This document shows positions 17,747 through 27,900 of a stretch of DNA of 64,000 bases, one piece after another (within the stretch, counting starts at the first letter, position 1; each line of letters begins with the position of its first letter). A program made the translations under genes and the position numbers. Under the pieces are notes generated by a model. The model was not told the origin of the DNA. It made no database searches and saw only the letters and a program-made list of their open reading frames with translations. Source of the DNA: Paraburkholderia solitsugae (GTDB lineage: Bacteria > Pseudomonadota > Gammaproteobacteria > Burkholderiales > Burkholderiaceae); assembly GCF_013177695.1 (NCBI RefSeq), contig NZ_WOEY01000158.1, positions 1 to 64,000 of the forward strand, read 5' to 3'.

Positions 17747-18703
17747 ATGAACTCTCGTCGGCTACTCATCCTCGCTCTGCTCGCCTCAGGCTGCACAACG
17801 GATCCAAGCGCCGTGACAAGTTTCTCGTCTCTTACGCCAGACGCGACCAGCTTGCACACTCTGACGACTGCCTACGCCAGTGTCCCCGGCCAGATACACG
17901 CGCTCGACGTGCTGCAGAACATCACTGTAGTTTCCGCGATAGATTTTAGTGCCCAGGCAAAGCAACGTAACGAGCAGGTAACGCAGATTGATTCGTTACA
18001 CCTGGTTCTCATCGACTACATGCAATCCCTGGGCGCGTTGGCAAACAATAATCTCGTGCAGACAAGCACGGACGCACAAAGTGTCACCACGGGCCTCACT
18101 GCGTTGTCGAAGGCAAAGCCAGATCTCGGCCTCACCACAGGAATGATCTCCGGCGTAGGAGATATCTGTACGTTTCTTGGAGATGCTGTAACGGCGGGAT
18201 ATCGCGAGGAACAACTTACCACCATCATCGGGAAATCCGAGCCCGCGTTTCAGCAATTGGTCGCAGCGGAGAAGCAGATTGTCACGGAGGGCGTGATAAA
18301 GGACCTAACGAACGTCGAGGACAGGGTCAAAGCGCTTGCCGAGGTAACGCACGCTCTCCAGGTAAATGCTAAAGCTGAAGCAATGAAATCGAAGCTACCG
18401 CAACAGTCGAGCACTGGCGTCGCAGGATTGGATCCCAAACTTCAGCGCTCAGGTGCCGCCGACATTGCGTCGCTCTATCTTCTCCAGCAGGCAATCACCA
18501 ATAATCTCGCTACTCTGGACCTTCAGATTAAAGCAGCGAATGCTTATGTGACCGCCCTGGACAAAATCGCGTCTGCGCACAGCGTTCTTTACGCGAACCG
18601 GGACAATCTTCTAAGCAAAGCCGGCGCGAAAACAGCCATTGCTCAACTCACCCCCTTGATAAAGGAGGCCAATACAGCACTTCAAGCGCTTAAAAGCGTT
18701 TAG
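17747..18703 (+). CDS. Predicted lipoprotein, 318 aa
   Basis: The N-terminus MNSRRLLILALLASGCTTD is a lipoprotein signal peptide with a lipobox (LASGC), so the mature protein should be anchored through Cys16. The rest is mostly amphipathic helix rich in Ala, Leu, Gln and Thr, likely a helical bundle or coiled coil in the periplasm. The ribosome binding site AAGGGA is well placed before the ATG. No known domain recognised. It is followed after 26 bp by a small helical protein gene, and the pair look co-expressed. Function unknown. Confidence 0.72.
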   Translation: MNSRRLLILALLASGCTTDPSAVTSFSSLTPDATSLHTLTTAYASVPGQIHALDVLQNITVVSAIDFSAQAKQRNEQVTQIDSLHLVLIDYMQSLGALANNNLVQTSTDAQSVTTGLTALSKAKPDLGLTTGMISGVGDICTFLGDAVTAGYREEQLTTIIGKSEPAFQQLVAAEKQIVTEGVIKDLTNVEDRVKALAEVTHALQVNAKAEAMKSKLPQQSSTGVAGLDPKLQRSGAADIASLYLLQQAITNNLATLDLQIKAANAYVTALDKIASAHSVLYANRDNLLSKAGAKTAIAQLTPLIKEANTALQALKSV

Positions 18704-18729
18704 CGGCGAGTTCATAACTGGAGACCATC

Positions 18730-19101
18730 ATGGATATCAACGACCTCGCTGACGCGAGCCAATCATTAGCAGAAGACCTGGACCAAGAACAAGCCGCAGA
18801 GAGCTATGAGGGAGCGCAGGCAATAACACTCGGAAAGCTATCGTCCAATCTCAGCGCCCAGGCAAGCACCTTGAGAACTTTGGCGGTTGCGCAGGTGATC
18901 ACCAGCTCCGCCGCCGCGGTCTCAGCTTTAACCGATGGAACACAGGCCGCGAATTCTGCGGTAAGCAAACTAAAGGACGCTGCTTCCGCAATCCAGATTG
19001 CAGGTCTCGTCTTGTCACTCGGTGCGGCGATTATCACCGAGAACCCGGGCACCGTGATCTCCGCTGGCAATAGTCTAGTCACAGCGGTGAAGGCTCTTTA
19101 G
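18730..19101 (+). CDS. Small helical hypothetical protein, 123 aa
   Basis: Begins at an ATG 10 nt after GGAG. Residues 1-35 are acidic and glutamine-rich; the rest is Ala/Ser/Leu-rich helix with a possible membrane or buried hydrophobic stretch at about 95-112 (IQIAGLVLSLGAAII). The composition resembles the preceding lipoprotein, suggesting the two interact. No family recognised. Confidence 0.6.
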   Translation: MDINDLADASQSLAEDLDQEQAAESYEGAQAITLGKLSSNLSAQASTLRTLAVAQVITSSAAAVSALTDGTQAANSAVSKLKDAASAIQIAGLVLSLGAAIITENPGTVISAGNSLVTAVKAL

Positions 19102-19732
19102 GGTCTTGCGGCGCCCGCTACCAGGGCGCCCGTCCCTAACGGGTAGACAGTTCCGTTCAACGGATTTCGGCATCCTGAAAGTCCTCACCCTTGAGAAGGG
19201 CCCAGTCACTTCTCTGCTGCGCTTGACTCCTGGAAATCCTCACCAGTCGTTACAGCAGGCCTCCGATAGGCGTTTTGCGAATCTAATCCTGCTACCGATT
19301 TGATACCGGACATCGGTTACGTCGTTGCGAGGAGCGGAAGTTTTGCCATTTCGGCGCAGACTGAGCTCAGCTCGAACTGGCCCCAAAGGACTGTGAGGCA
19401 GGAGAATGCACTTAATGCATAATTGAGCCGAAATCACACGTCGAAAAACCTATCTGTTAGGGTACAGCCTTCTTCTATCACGGATGCCTAATGACTAAAA
19501 TCAACGAGAATCATGCGGAGGGGCTTTTGCCACCAAGCGAATTCTCCGGTAAGGCGTCAAGGTTCGCTCGTATTAAACACTGCACGTAGCCTGACCTCAA
19601 TCCTTATTCGAAAGGACACGAAGCCCAGATAGTTGCAACGTCCAGTCGCACGTGAGCCAGCCAAATTCATGGTACGGCTTGTGTGTGAAGTGTATAAATA
19701 ATTCTGGCAACTTGAACTTTGAGAGTGTCTTT
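19102..19732. other. Gap without recognised gene
   Basis: About 630 bp. No convincing coding frame on either strand. TATAAA at about 19694-19699, a few dozen bases before the ATG of the hydrolase gene, could be a -10 element, but no well-spaced -35 was seen. Confidence 0.3.
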
Positions 19733-20989
19733 ATGACGCCATCATTAGCCCTCCCCGCGAAAGGTACAAACAACCTTTGGTACACCCTTAACGATTCATC
19801 GTCCGTGATCGTGTTCGTGCACGGCATCCTCTCTGACTCCCTTGGTTGCTGGCTAGCGAAGGAAAACGGGGAGCAGTCAACCTATTGGCCTCAACTGGTT
19901 ACCGAAGACGCCCGGCTTCAGCATCCGGCCGTGTTCCTCGGGGGTTTCTACACAGCGGTCGACGCCGGCAAATATGATATTTCCGATTGCGCGAAAGAGT
20001 TGCTCAGCGGCCTGACAGTTCCAGACAGACAGCTGCAGAGGCCCCCGCTCGAACATAAGAGGATTGTCTTCGTATGCCATAGCACCGGGGGAATTGTTGT
20101 ACGGTATATGCTCACGAGGCATGCCGAGAAGTTTAAAGATAAAGAAATAGGCCTTGTCTTGATAGCGTCTCCGTCGTACGGTGCAAAGCTGGCGGACACA
20201 ATAGGTGGACTTGCAAGCTTCTATGACAATCAGCTCGGCGTACATCTCAAATGGGGAAACGATGTATTGAGGAACCTCGACGATGACTTCAAGGAACTAT
20301 TAGACAAGAAGGCGATTCCGCAACTTGTCGGCATAGAAGCTTGCGAAAACCACTTTATTTTTCATCGCAAATTCCTTCCGGACAAGCATTTTGTCGTTGA
20401 ACGCGAGTCGGCCGGAAGGTACTTCACCGTCAGGATGTTGAAAGATACGGATCATTTCTCCACCGTCAAGCCTAACGGATTCGATCATCCGGCTCACAAA
20501 CTGCTCGTGGAGTTTTGGCTGCGTCACTACGGCGTTCCTTTCACACAAGACCTTAAGGACTTGCTTGAATCCTCCAAGGCAGATATGCGCACGCGAAATC
20601 TGCCTTACTTCACCCCCGCCCTTCTACTCGTCATGTTGTATGAAGGCGGATTTGCATCCTCCGTTTTCAACGCGGTGAAGCCTAACTCGGCCAAAGAACT
20701 TCGAGCCCGCTTTCGCCAATATCTTGACAATGAACTCCCGGCCGCTGCGCCGGGAGCGTTCCAAGACTTCGATTGGCTCAATCGCGATGATGTGCGCCGC
20801 GCTCAACAACTGGCGGCAGAAGAGCAGACCTCCAGCATTTCGGAGCGGATTCTGCTCAAAGCGGTGCTTCTGTCTCCGGAGTCAAGGGCTGTCGCCCAAG
20901 TCAGGCAATTCTTTGCAACGGATTTTGACAAGTTGATGGACGAAATCGAGCGCAGACGCAACGGGGCCTCGGCGACGCCTGGCATGTGA
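19733..20989 (+). CDS. Alpha/beta-hydrolase with C-terminal helical domain
   Basis: Lipase/esterase-like alpha/beta-hydrolase. Strand and oxyanion motif VIVFVHGILSD is near residue 24, and the nucleophile elbow is CHSTGG (G/C-H-S-x-G-G, as in DUF676/PGAP1-like lipases), followed by VLIASPSYG. The catalytic His is probably in DTDHFST. The last 120 residues are a helical domain; RRAQQLAAEEQTSSISERIL and KAVLLSPES read like a Clp N-terminal-type repeat, a weak resemblance only. The start is uncertain: a GTG at 19652 would add 27 residues; I prefer the ATG at 19733. It lies 26 bp before the kinase gene and is probably cotranscribed with it, so it may be an effector controlled by phosphorylation. 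Confidence 0.72.
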   Translation: MTPSLALPAKGTNNLWYTLNDSSSVIVFVHGILSDSLGCWLAKENGEQSTYWPQLVTEDARLQHPAVFLGGFYTAVDAGKYDISDCAKELLSGLTVPDRQLQRPPLEHKRIVFVCHSTGGIVVRYMLTRHAEKFKDKEIGLVLIASPSYGAKLADTIGGLASFYDNQLGVHLKWGNDVLRNLDDDFKELLDKKAIPQLVGIEACENHFIFHRKFLPDKHFVVERESAGRYFTVRMLKDTDHFSTVKPNGFDHPAHKLLVEFWLRHYGVPFTQDLKDLLESSKADMRTRNLPYFTPALLLVMLYEGGFASSVFNAVKPNSAKELRARFRQYLDNELPAAAPGAFQDFDWLNRDDVRRAQQLAAEEQTSSISERILLKAVLLSPESRAVAQVRQFFATDFDKLMDEIERRRNGASATPGM

Positions 20990-21015
20990 ATTGAAAACCA
21001 TTTCTGTGGTGAGTC

Positions 21016-23955
21016 ATGACAACACCCGGTAACCCGCTCTTTCCTCTCTCTCAGCCACCTGGACCGGGTGCGCCAAAGAAACACAAAGCTATCGGGAAGA
21101 TCGGCCATTGGTCCGTCTATCAGGTAAAGCGTGGCGGAATGGGTGACGTCTATATCTGCGGCATCTCGGATTCGGAAGCTGAATATGCGCTGAAGAGCTT
21201 TCAGCCCCGTCTGTTCTTTGATCCTGAAAGCCGGCGCGCCTTTTTGAGAGAAATCACGATTTGGCTTCGCCTGACGGGTACCCCTTTCATCATGCCTGCG
21301 CTTCGCATCGAGGAGCACGAGGGACGGTTGTTCGTCGTCATGGCGGCAATCGACGAAGATCAAAGACACGTAGGAACGGTAGCCGATCTTATTGGGCGCA
21401 AGGCGGGAAACCCTGTGGAGGCGTTTACGATTGCGTGGCAGTTGGCGATTGGCATGAAACTCGCAGGAGACGCGGTACCTGGCGTGAGTCACGGCGACCT
21501 GAAACCTGCCAATATCCTTTATAACGGCGGCCCCGTTCTGATTTCCGATTTTGGGCTCGCTGCAATCGGCCGCATAGAGGGAAAACCTTTGAGGACAACG
21601 CCGGAATACGAGGCTCCTGAGTACGCGTCCACGGGCCCAACGCCAGCTACCGATGTCTACTCCACTGGAGTTATCCTCTCCGAGCTTGCCGAAAGTTGCC
21701 CGGGCCCCAAAGCCTCCTTTTTCCACTGGAAGAAATCTTCTGATTCGTCGCCGATCCTCCTTGCATTGAAGGAATTGGCGCAGGGTTGTTGTACGAAAGA
21801 CCCGAAACACCGCCCGTCGTTCGACGAGATAGTTCAAAAACTCGGCCAGTCCGTACAGGCCCACCGCAATGAACTTGGGGAGATGTTCGTGAATAGCGGC
21901 GCGTTGTACGGCGCTTTCCGAGAGATGCAAGCCGCGCTGCTACCCGATATCGCCGAGGGGCTTTTGAAGATTGATGCACCCGCACAAGCGCTCGAAATAA
22001 TTGATTCGATCAAGGAAGATGTTCGGAGTGGTAAGGCTCTTGTTTTGAAAGGCACGTCCCTCTCTCTCTTAGACCGTGATCAGGAAGCGCTCCAGTGGTT
22101 CGAAAAGGCCCTGAAAGATCAGATGCAGCAGGCGGATCGGTTGAATTGCCTCTCGGAGTACGCACTCAGCTTGAAACGAGTTGGAAGGTTGAAGGATGCA
22201 GAAGAAATCTACAGCGAATTGCTGGGGAACGCGAAGGACGCGCAGCTCGCTAAAATAGTAGTGAATTTGGCGGGCGTATATGCAGAAGGGGAAAAACACC
22301 TGAAGGCGGCTGACTTATTAAGTCACTTTATACGCACGCACCATGATGAGCCCCTCGCCTTTGCAGCCCTAGGGAACGCCTACGTTGCACTTGGCCAGTA
22401 CGATGATGCGGCATCACAATATCAAAGGGCTCTCGTCCTGGCTCCTCATTTAGCCCATATCCAGGTCGCCTTTGCGCGCGTGTGCCTTCAGAATCTTGGT
22501 CGGTGGGAGGATGCGGGTACTGCCTTGTTTGCCGCTCACCAGCAGGGCTACATGTCGCGGGAGTGGTTGTTGCTAGCACTAGTCTCAAGTACATTGACTG
22601 GCCACAAAGGCGACGCCGACGAACTAATGAAAGCGGCCAGACGGGACCTTCCGGGCGACGAAGTCGACCGCCTTGACAAAGAGGCGGTTGAGATGACTAT
22701 AGCGGTGCTGCGTAAGCAAGCCAACAAAGAAGATCCAGCGGCTGAGGCCACGTCCACTGCCGCCACGCCGGATACATTTCAAACTGCCAAGGATTTTTCC
22801 AGTCCCGATGGGTTGGTCCGAACAGCCTCGTTGACGGGAAATTCTTCAATTTCTCCGGGCAAGCACTTTGAGCCGGCCGCACTACCGTTTTTTAATGTCA
22901 TGTTTTACTTGCCTGAAAATCGCTTCGCCTTTGATTTTTACGACGACATTGACCGAAAAGACTATGCGGACAGGTTCGTGGAATCGTTGAACCTTTTTCA
23001 GCGTAATCCAGACCTTAACCGTAACGCTGAGCTTCGACCTACTCCCCTCTATTTTCACGTGTGCCCGAGTTGCGGAGTGCACATACTGACTAACAGGGAT
23101 GAGGGAAGCGGTCTGAATTGCCGTCAATGTGATGTTAGAAATAGCACTCGCCGAGTGGACACGGAAAGCACGAGACAGGTGATAAGTTTAGTGCATCAAG
23201 CGTTGCGTAAAACCCTGACACGCCTAAGGGGACTAAGGCTATACCTGATGGTACAACCGGTTGAAAATAGTCCAGCGATACTTGATGCACTGAAGCAAAT
23301 CTGCAGGGAGGAAGGTTTCGAGCACTTCGCAGGAGCGGATTCGCCGCTTGGCTTCTTTTGCAAGATGCGGTTAAGAACGGCTGGAGTTCCGCTTGATGAG
23401 CGGCGGGAGATCATCACAGTCTCCAAGCTGTCCCTTTCCGACGAACTTTCGTACGCCGGCGATACGCCCCCAGAGACGGACAGAGTCGTCCGCAGGCTGC
23501 GAGAGTTAGCGCCCATTCGTTCGGCTTCGGTAAACTTCGATCCAGACAGCGATGACCCGTTGTCGCTCTTCTTCGGAGGTAAGAGCGAGGAGATGGAACA
23601 GCGATGCAGGCGAGCCGTCGAAAACTCCCCGGAGGATATTGAGCAAATGCTGCTGCTTATCGAAGTTCTGAGAGCCAGCAAGAAGAGCTCTGAAGCGAAA
23701 GCCCTGGCACTTCGGGCTATCGTCTCAGCTCCCCAGAACCCAAATTCATGGGTAGCCCTAGGGCGGTCAGAACGAGATCTGGGAGAATACACCGCCGCAA
23801 TTTCACACTTAAATAAGGCTATTAGCCTCGACCCTCTGACACGCGGTGCGCTCGTGGATCTCTTCCTAACGTATAAGAAAACTGGCGATACAGAGAAAGC
23901 GCAGGAGATGCGGTCCCGAATCGAAGCCCTCGGCGGTCCAATGCTCTCGGCATAA
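21016..23955 (+). CDS. Ser/Thr protein kinase with TPRs and zinc ribbon
   Basis: A 979-residue kinase. The kinase domain spans about residues 30-290: glycine loop KRGGMGDVY, Lys60 in YALKSF, Glu79, catalytic loop SHGDLKPANIL (Asp161, Asn166) and DFG at 178-180, all intact. TPR-like helices follow at about 310-570 (for example AFAALGNAYVALGQYDDAA). Around residue 682 is a zinc-ribbon pattern CPSC then CRQC. More TPRs are at the C-terminus (GEYTAAISHLNKAISLDP). No transmembrane segment, unlike PknB-type kinases. The start has GGTGAG upstream. It directly follows the hydrolase gene. Kinase-TPR proteins beside effectors are typical of prokaryotic conflict systems; this is the likely regulator of the group. 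Confidence 0.88.
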   Translation: MTTPGNPLFPLSQPPGPGAPKKHKAIGKIGHWSVYQVKRGGMGDVYICGISDSEAEYALKSFQPRLFFDPESRRAFLREITIWLRLTGTPFIMPALRIEEHEGRLFVVMAAIDEDQRHVGTVADLIGRKAGNPVEAFTIAWQLAIGMKLAGDAVPGVSHGDLKPANILYNGGPVLISDFGLAAIGRIEGKPLRTTPEYEAPEYASTGPTPATDVYSTGVILSELAESCPGPKASFFHWKKSSDSSPILLALKELAQGCCTKDPKHRPSFDEIVQKLGQSVQAHRNELGEMFVNSGALYGAFREMQAALLPDIAEGLLKIDAPAQALEIIDSIKEDVRSGKALVLKGTSLSLLDRDQEALQWFEKALKDQMQQADRLNCLSEYALSLKRVGRLKDAEEIYSELLGNAKDAQLAKIVVNLAGVYAEGEKHLKAADLLSHFIRTHHDEPLAFAALGNAYVALGQYDDAASQYQRALVLAPHLAHIQVAFARVCLQNLGRWEDAGTALFAAHQQGYMSREWLLLALVSSTLTGHKGDADELMKAARRDLPGDEVDRLDKEAVEMTIAVLRKQANKEDPAAEATSTAATPDTFQTAKDFSSPDGLVRTASLTGNSSISPGKHFEPAALPFFNVMFYLPENRFAFDFYDDIDRKDYADRFVESLNLFQRNPDLNRNAELRPTPLYFHVCPSCGVHILTNRDEGSGLNCRQCDVRNSTRRVDTESTRQVISLVHQALRKTLTRLRGLRLYLMVQPVENSPAILDALKQICREEGFEHFAGADSPLGFFCKMRLRTAGVPLDERREIITVSKLSLSDELSYAGDTPPETDRVVRRLRELAPIRSASVNFDPDSDDPLSLFFGGKSEEMEQRCRRAVENSPEDIEQMLLLIEVLRASKKSSEAKALALRAIVSAPQNPNSWVALGRSERDLGEYTAAISHLNKAISLDPLTRGALVDLFLTYKKTGDTEKAQEMRSRIEALGGPMLSA

Positions 23956-24131
23956 GTCAGGGCACATATTCGTGCGTTATTGTTTTGATACCGGACCGCC
24001 TGCAGGTAGGCCTGCCGCGATACATCAAGGGCTTCATTGACGCGACCCCGTTTGACCAGTTCGGCTGTCATCCGGTCAAGCAATGTCTGCATCTGTTCGG
24101 CGCCGATGTCGAGCTGCCCGACATAGAGCGG
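23956..24131 (-). other. Foreign fragment fused to broken tnpB
   Basis: Between the kinase stop codon and the tnpB break. The minus strand is open and reads LDIGAEQMQTLLDRMTAEL and then RVNEALDVSRQAYLQAV, which looks like genuine helical protein but is not IS66 sequence and was not assigned to a family. It probably marks the end of a deleted gene joined to the IS remnant. Confidence 0.35.
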
Positions 24132-24314
24132 CCAGATACCGATTCCGTCGTGAACCAGCACCTTCAGGCGATTGGCCCGCCGGTTGGCAAACAGATAAGC
24201 ATGGTGCGGATGCGCAGCGCCGAACACCGCAACCACTCGACCCAGCGCCGTATCGAAGCCGGCACGCATGTCCAGCGGGTCGACTGCCAGCCACACCTCA
24301 TCAATGCGGATCAC
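24132..24314 (-). pseudogene. tnpB: IS66 TnpB, truncated
   Basis: Starts at the GTG 24314, overlapping the tnpA stop. IRIDEVWLAVDPLDMRAG and HAYLFANRRANRLKVLV are the IS66 Orf2 hallmarks. The family sequence stops after HDGIGIW at 24132; about 50 C-terminal residues are missing and unrelated sequence follows. Confidence 0.82.
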
Positions 24315-24697
24315 GCGAGCCACTCTCGCAGCCAGGCGGCGCATTGTGCTGCCTCTGATGTCGGCCAGCTAATCGTGATCGACTGGTCCGCGCGGCACAC
24401 TTCCACGCGGATCTCAGCCGGGCGCACGTCCTCCGTCTCGAGCGGGAGCGGCACGAATGCCGGCGTCGCTGCCGACGGCACCGACAACTCGCTGCGTGCG
24501 ATGATAAAGCACTCGTTCCCTTCGGCCTGTTCTACCCAACGTCGGAGCAGATTCGCGTTCAGCTTGTGGCGCAACGCGATGGCCGCGAGCGACACACCCG
24601 GCCCCTGGCAGGCTGCCACCACCTGGGCTTTGAACTCGACGCTATAGCGCCGGCGTCGACGCCGGCCGAGCGGCACTTCTTCTTCGATAGTGTTCAC
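24311..24697 (-). CDS. tnpA: IS66-family TnpA (Orf1) protein
   Basis: About 128 residues, starting at the GTG 24697 (VNTIEEEVPLG). It has the basic stretch GRRRRRRYSVEFKAQVV and the helix-turn-helix with LNANLLRRWV, typical of the DNA-binding IS66 Orf1 protein. An ATG 15 codons upstream is less likely. The gene appears intact but its partners are lost. Confidence 0.82.
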   Translation of the reverse strand: MNTIEEEVPLGRRRRRRYSVEFKAQVVAACQGPGVSLAAIALRHKLNANLLRRWVEQAEGNECFIIARSELSVPSAATPAFVPLPLETEDVRPAEIRVEVCRADQSITISWPTSEAAQCAAWLREWLA

Positions 24698-24913
24698 GCG
24701 TCCACCTATTTTTAGTGGATACGATGCTCCCAAGACCGTCAACGCAACTCAAGATGGGATGGCTAGGCGCTTACCAGTCTCACACGACCACCTATGCCCA
24801 AAAGGGCAACTGCACAAAATCGATATTACTGCGACACGAAGCCACCTCAGATGCGTTTTGCATATTTTCCTCGAAAACATCGATTACCCGTCGTGCCGTC
24901 GTGAAACCGTCAT

Positions 24914-27900
24914 TCAAGCCGGGACTGCGCAGCTTCCTGGGCCCTCGTTTTCTTGACACCACGGCGGCACGGATATGCTGGGAAGAGGCTGTCCCTCTCG
25001 AAGCGTAAGATCTACGTCGAGAAAGTCCAGCCAGGCCGGCTCAAGATTCAAAAAGCCATGTTTGGCGTGTGGTTGGTGAAACCTGTCTCGCTCCCAAGCC
25101 GACAAGCGATCCCGAATGGCTTTCTGGTCGGAGAAATGCTCGGCGAAACTCTCCAGCGCCGAAGCGTCGAGGTTCTGTGTCGAGGCGTTCTTCAAAGTGT
25201 TAAAAGCTTCCCACAACGAGTCTGGAGATTTCCGTTCGTCTGGCAAGGTGCCGACCGTCGCCAACGCTTGCTGCAACCTTTCAGCGCTACTAGTTTCTTT
25301 AAACTCCGACGCGGCATCTCTCTGCAGAGCCCCGTGCATGTTAATCTTGTTTTTGTCGGGATCGAGCAGTTCAACAATGGGCAAATATGCCACCAGCACC
25401 ATCGGTTCAGGAAGTAACTGCGGCCGTGGCTTACCACTTACAACATGTACGGGATCGATGTCGGCTATCACCAACGCCTGATCGTCATCGGACAGCGCAC
25501 CGTCACCTCTGGCAGAAAGGATGCCTTTGCGCCACCCATGATATGGCGTCAACGTCTCTACAAGTCCAGTGGAACTGCCATGTGGCTTCGTCGCCGAATC
25601 AATTCCAATGAAGCAGCTTCCTCCACAGGAAAAAATAGATTTGGCGGCGTTGCAGAAAACAGTGGCTGTGCCAGACGCGAGGACGCTAGCCTGCCCGGCA
25701 TGCCAGTAATCATTGCTCCGCGAAGTCGCCGCCGGCACCAGCAAGATGGTGCGACGACTGACGCTATGCGATTGTTCTATTGAAAGAACGCTGCCCAACG
25801 CACGGAAGTCACCATTCACAATTTCTTCAGCATCCCCTGCCGGAGCGGGAAAGCGGTTAAGCATGGCCGCAACCTCTCTTTGCAACGGCTTGCTATTCGC
25901 GGGACTCGTAAGCAGGAACAATTCGGAGCAGATCAGTTCCATGCAGTAACGCAGCGACGGCATTCTCTCCGCAACCGCTCGAATCAGTTCCTTGAGACGA
26001 TCTTTCGGCAAATCGAAGTCGCCAAGTTGATCCAGTAATTGACTGGGTCCGAAGAGTGGCTGCAACGAATTCCAGTCGGGACGAAAGAATTCATTGGCCG
26101 CCACCGCGCGGTATTTTTTCCCACGCGCAAATCGAAGGGTACGCGCCGAACTGTCCTGCCCGAAAAGCGCGTCAGAAAGCGCATCATCTGGCCGCCATAG
26201 CAAGGTAAGCGGCTCCATCAGAGAGTGAATAAGAGCACTCGTTTCAGCCGACTCTTTGCGGTCAGTAATCGATTGACCAAAATGTCGATATGTTCCGGCA
26301 AGAACAGCGATGCCAGGATAGTGGCGACGAAGTTCGTCCTCCAGCCATTCGATCGTTTCCCGACGCACCGAAACCTCGGGTAGCACCAGCAACTCCACCT
26401 TGAAAAGACGACAGGCATCAAGAGCGCGCTTCAGGAACCTACGCCGACGATGTTCGGGCCAGCTCGGCGCCGACGTTGGATTGCTCTTTGGCCAGGTGTG
26501 TTCCTTTCCTCGTACAGCGGCCTTGTCAGCCTTCGCGAGCACCCCTTCTACGTTTAGCTCTTTTAGCAGGTTGCTTTTTTGTCGATCGGGCATAGCCATG
26601 CCGCGTAGCCCAACCTCGGCTAACGGATGACTATAGCTTTCCTCAATCCGCCATTGCAGCAAAGCGACGCGCATATGTGCCAAGGTCCCCGGCCCGCGCT
26701 GCGACCAAGAGGCATATTGAGACTCGTGAACCGCACGGCGGATAGGCTCACTGTCAAACTTCGACTTCTGCGAGCGTTCATCGCCGGCCTGCTTGGTCTT
26801 AGGTTCGCTTGTATTAGTTTCGGCGCGAGGGGGCTCGACATCGGTCGTTTTGTCGGCAACAGGTCCGGCGGTCGCAGCACCCAAAGAGGGGGGACTCGTC
26901 TCAGCGGGCGTTGCTGTCGCCGGTTCAGACGTAGTGGGTTCAGCTGAGGCTGGTTCAGCTGCGACAGGTTCATTTTTAACGGCTTCGTCTGAACCCGGCT
27001 CGACCTGAGCGGGCTCAATCGCGGGGGCCACAATTTCGATTTTGAGGACTGCCGATTGGCTGGGGACCGCGGGTGCTTCATCGGTCGACACCGCAGACGG
27101 CGCTGGTCGCGGATCCGGTTTCTGTGTAACAGGAGTGGCTTGTTGCTCCACGACAGGCTCGACATGCACCCATCGCCCTAACTTGTCGTCAAGAGTGTGA
27201 ACTGACAACAGCTCATTGTCGGCACGCCGCCGGACCTCGGTCCACGTCGCGAAACGACTACGACCTCGCTGCACGCGAGCTACGCTATCGTTGGAGCCAA
27301 GGCCGGAGTATTGCAGTTGCGCCAGGATCCATTGCTGACTTTCTGAATCGGTAAAGGTACTGTCATCGCGATGGCGCCGGAAAGCAGGAGCTTCGACCTG
27401 CCGGACCGATAGCCCCAGATGCTGGTCGACCTGCTGGATTGCGAGCGGCAGCGCTCTCACAAGCGTGTTCCAAAGAGCCGCGTCGTAAGTCGGCAAGTCA
27501 TCATATGGCCACACCCACTGCCGGTTTTCGACACTTTCAGATGGTGCTGATTGCCATTGCCGCAACTGTTCGTAGACAATGCGCAGCGGATTTTCATCGG
27601 ATACGTCTAACACCTGTGGAGCAATGCTATCAAGGATACCCAGCAGCGCGAGCATCCACTGCCATGGTGTCGCTTCCTTTGCGTCGGCCCATGTGTCCTC
27701 GCGCAGGTATTTGCACACCTTCTCGTAGTCAAGCTGAGGATCCTGCTGGCGGGCCTCGGGAGCGTTCCACCCTGGAGGTATTGGCAGAACCGCGGACAGC
27801 GGAGCGGGACCGCGATGACGCGCCATACCCCACGTGCTTGCGACAAGACCACGGAGTGCTGCTCCCGCTGTGGCCAGTGAAAGCCCAATATGTAGTGCAT

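Larger units (their letters stand above)
24131..24760 (-). mobile_element. IS66-family element remnant
   Basis: Contains an intact tnpA-like gene and the first 60 or so codons of tnpB, in the usual order with a GTGA stop/start overlap. The large tnpC transposase gene is absent and tnpB breaks off after GIGIW. The element can therefore not move by itself. Terminal repeats were not identified; the left boundary is the tnpB break and the right boundary is a guess. Confidence 0.75.

Noticed and set aside
23196..24310. Long minus-strand frame continuing from tnpB through the end of the kinase gene
   Set aside because: Only the first part (24132-24314) is IS66-like; the rest is antisense to a well-supported kinase.
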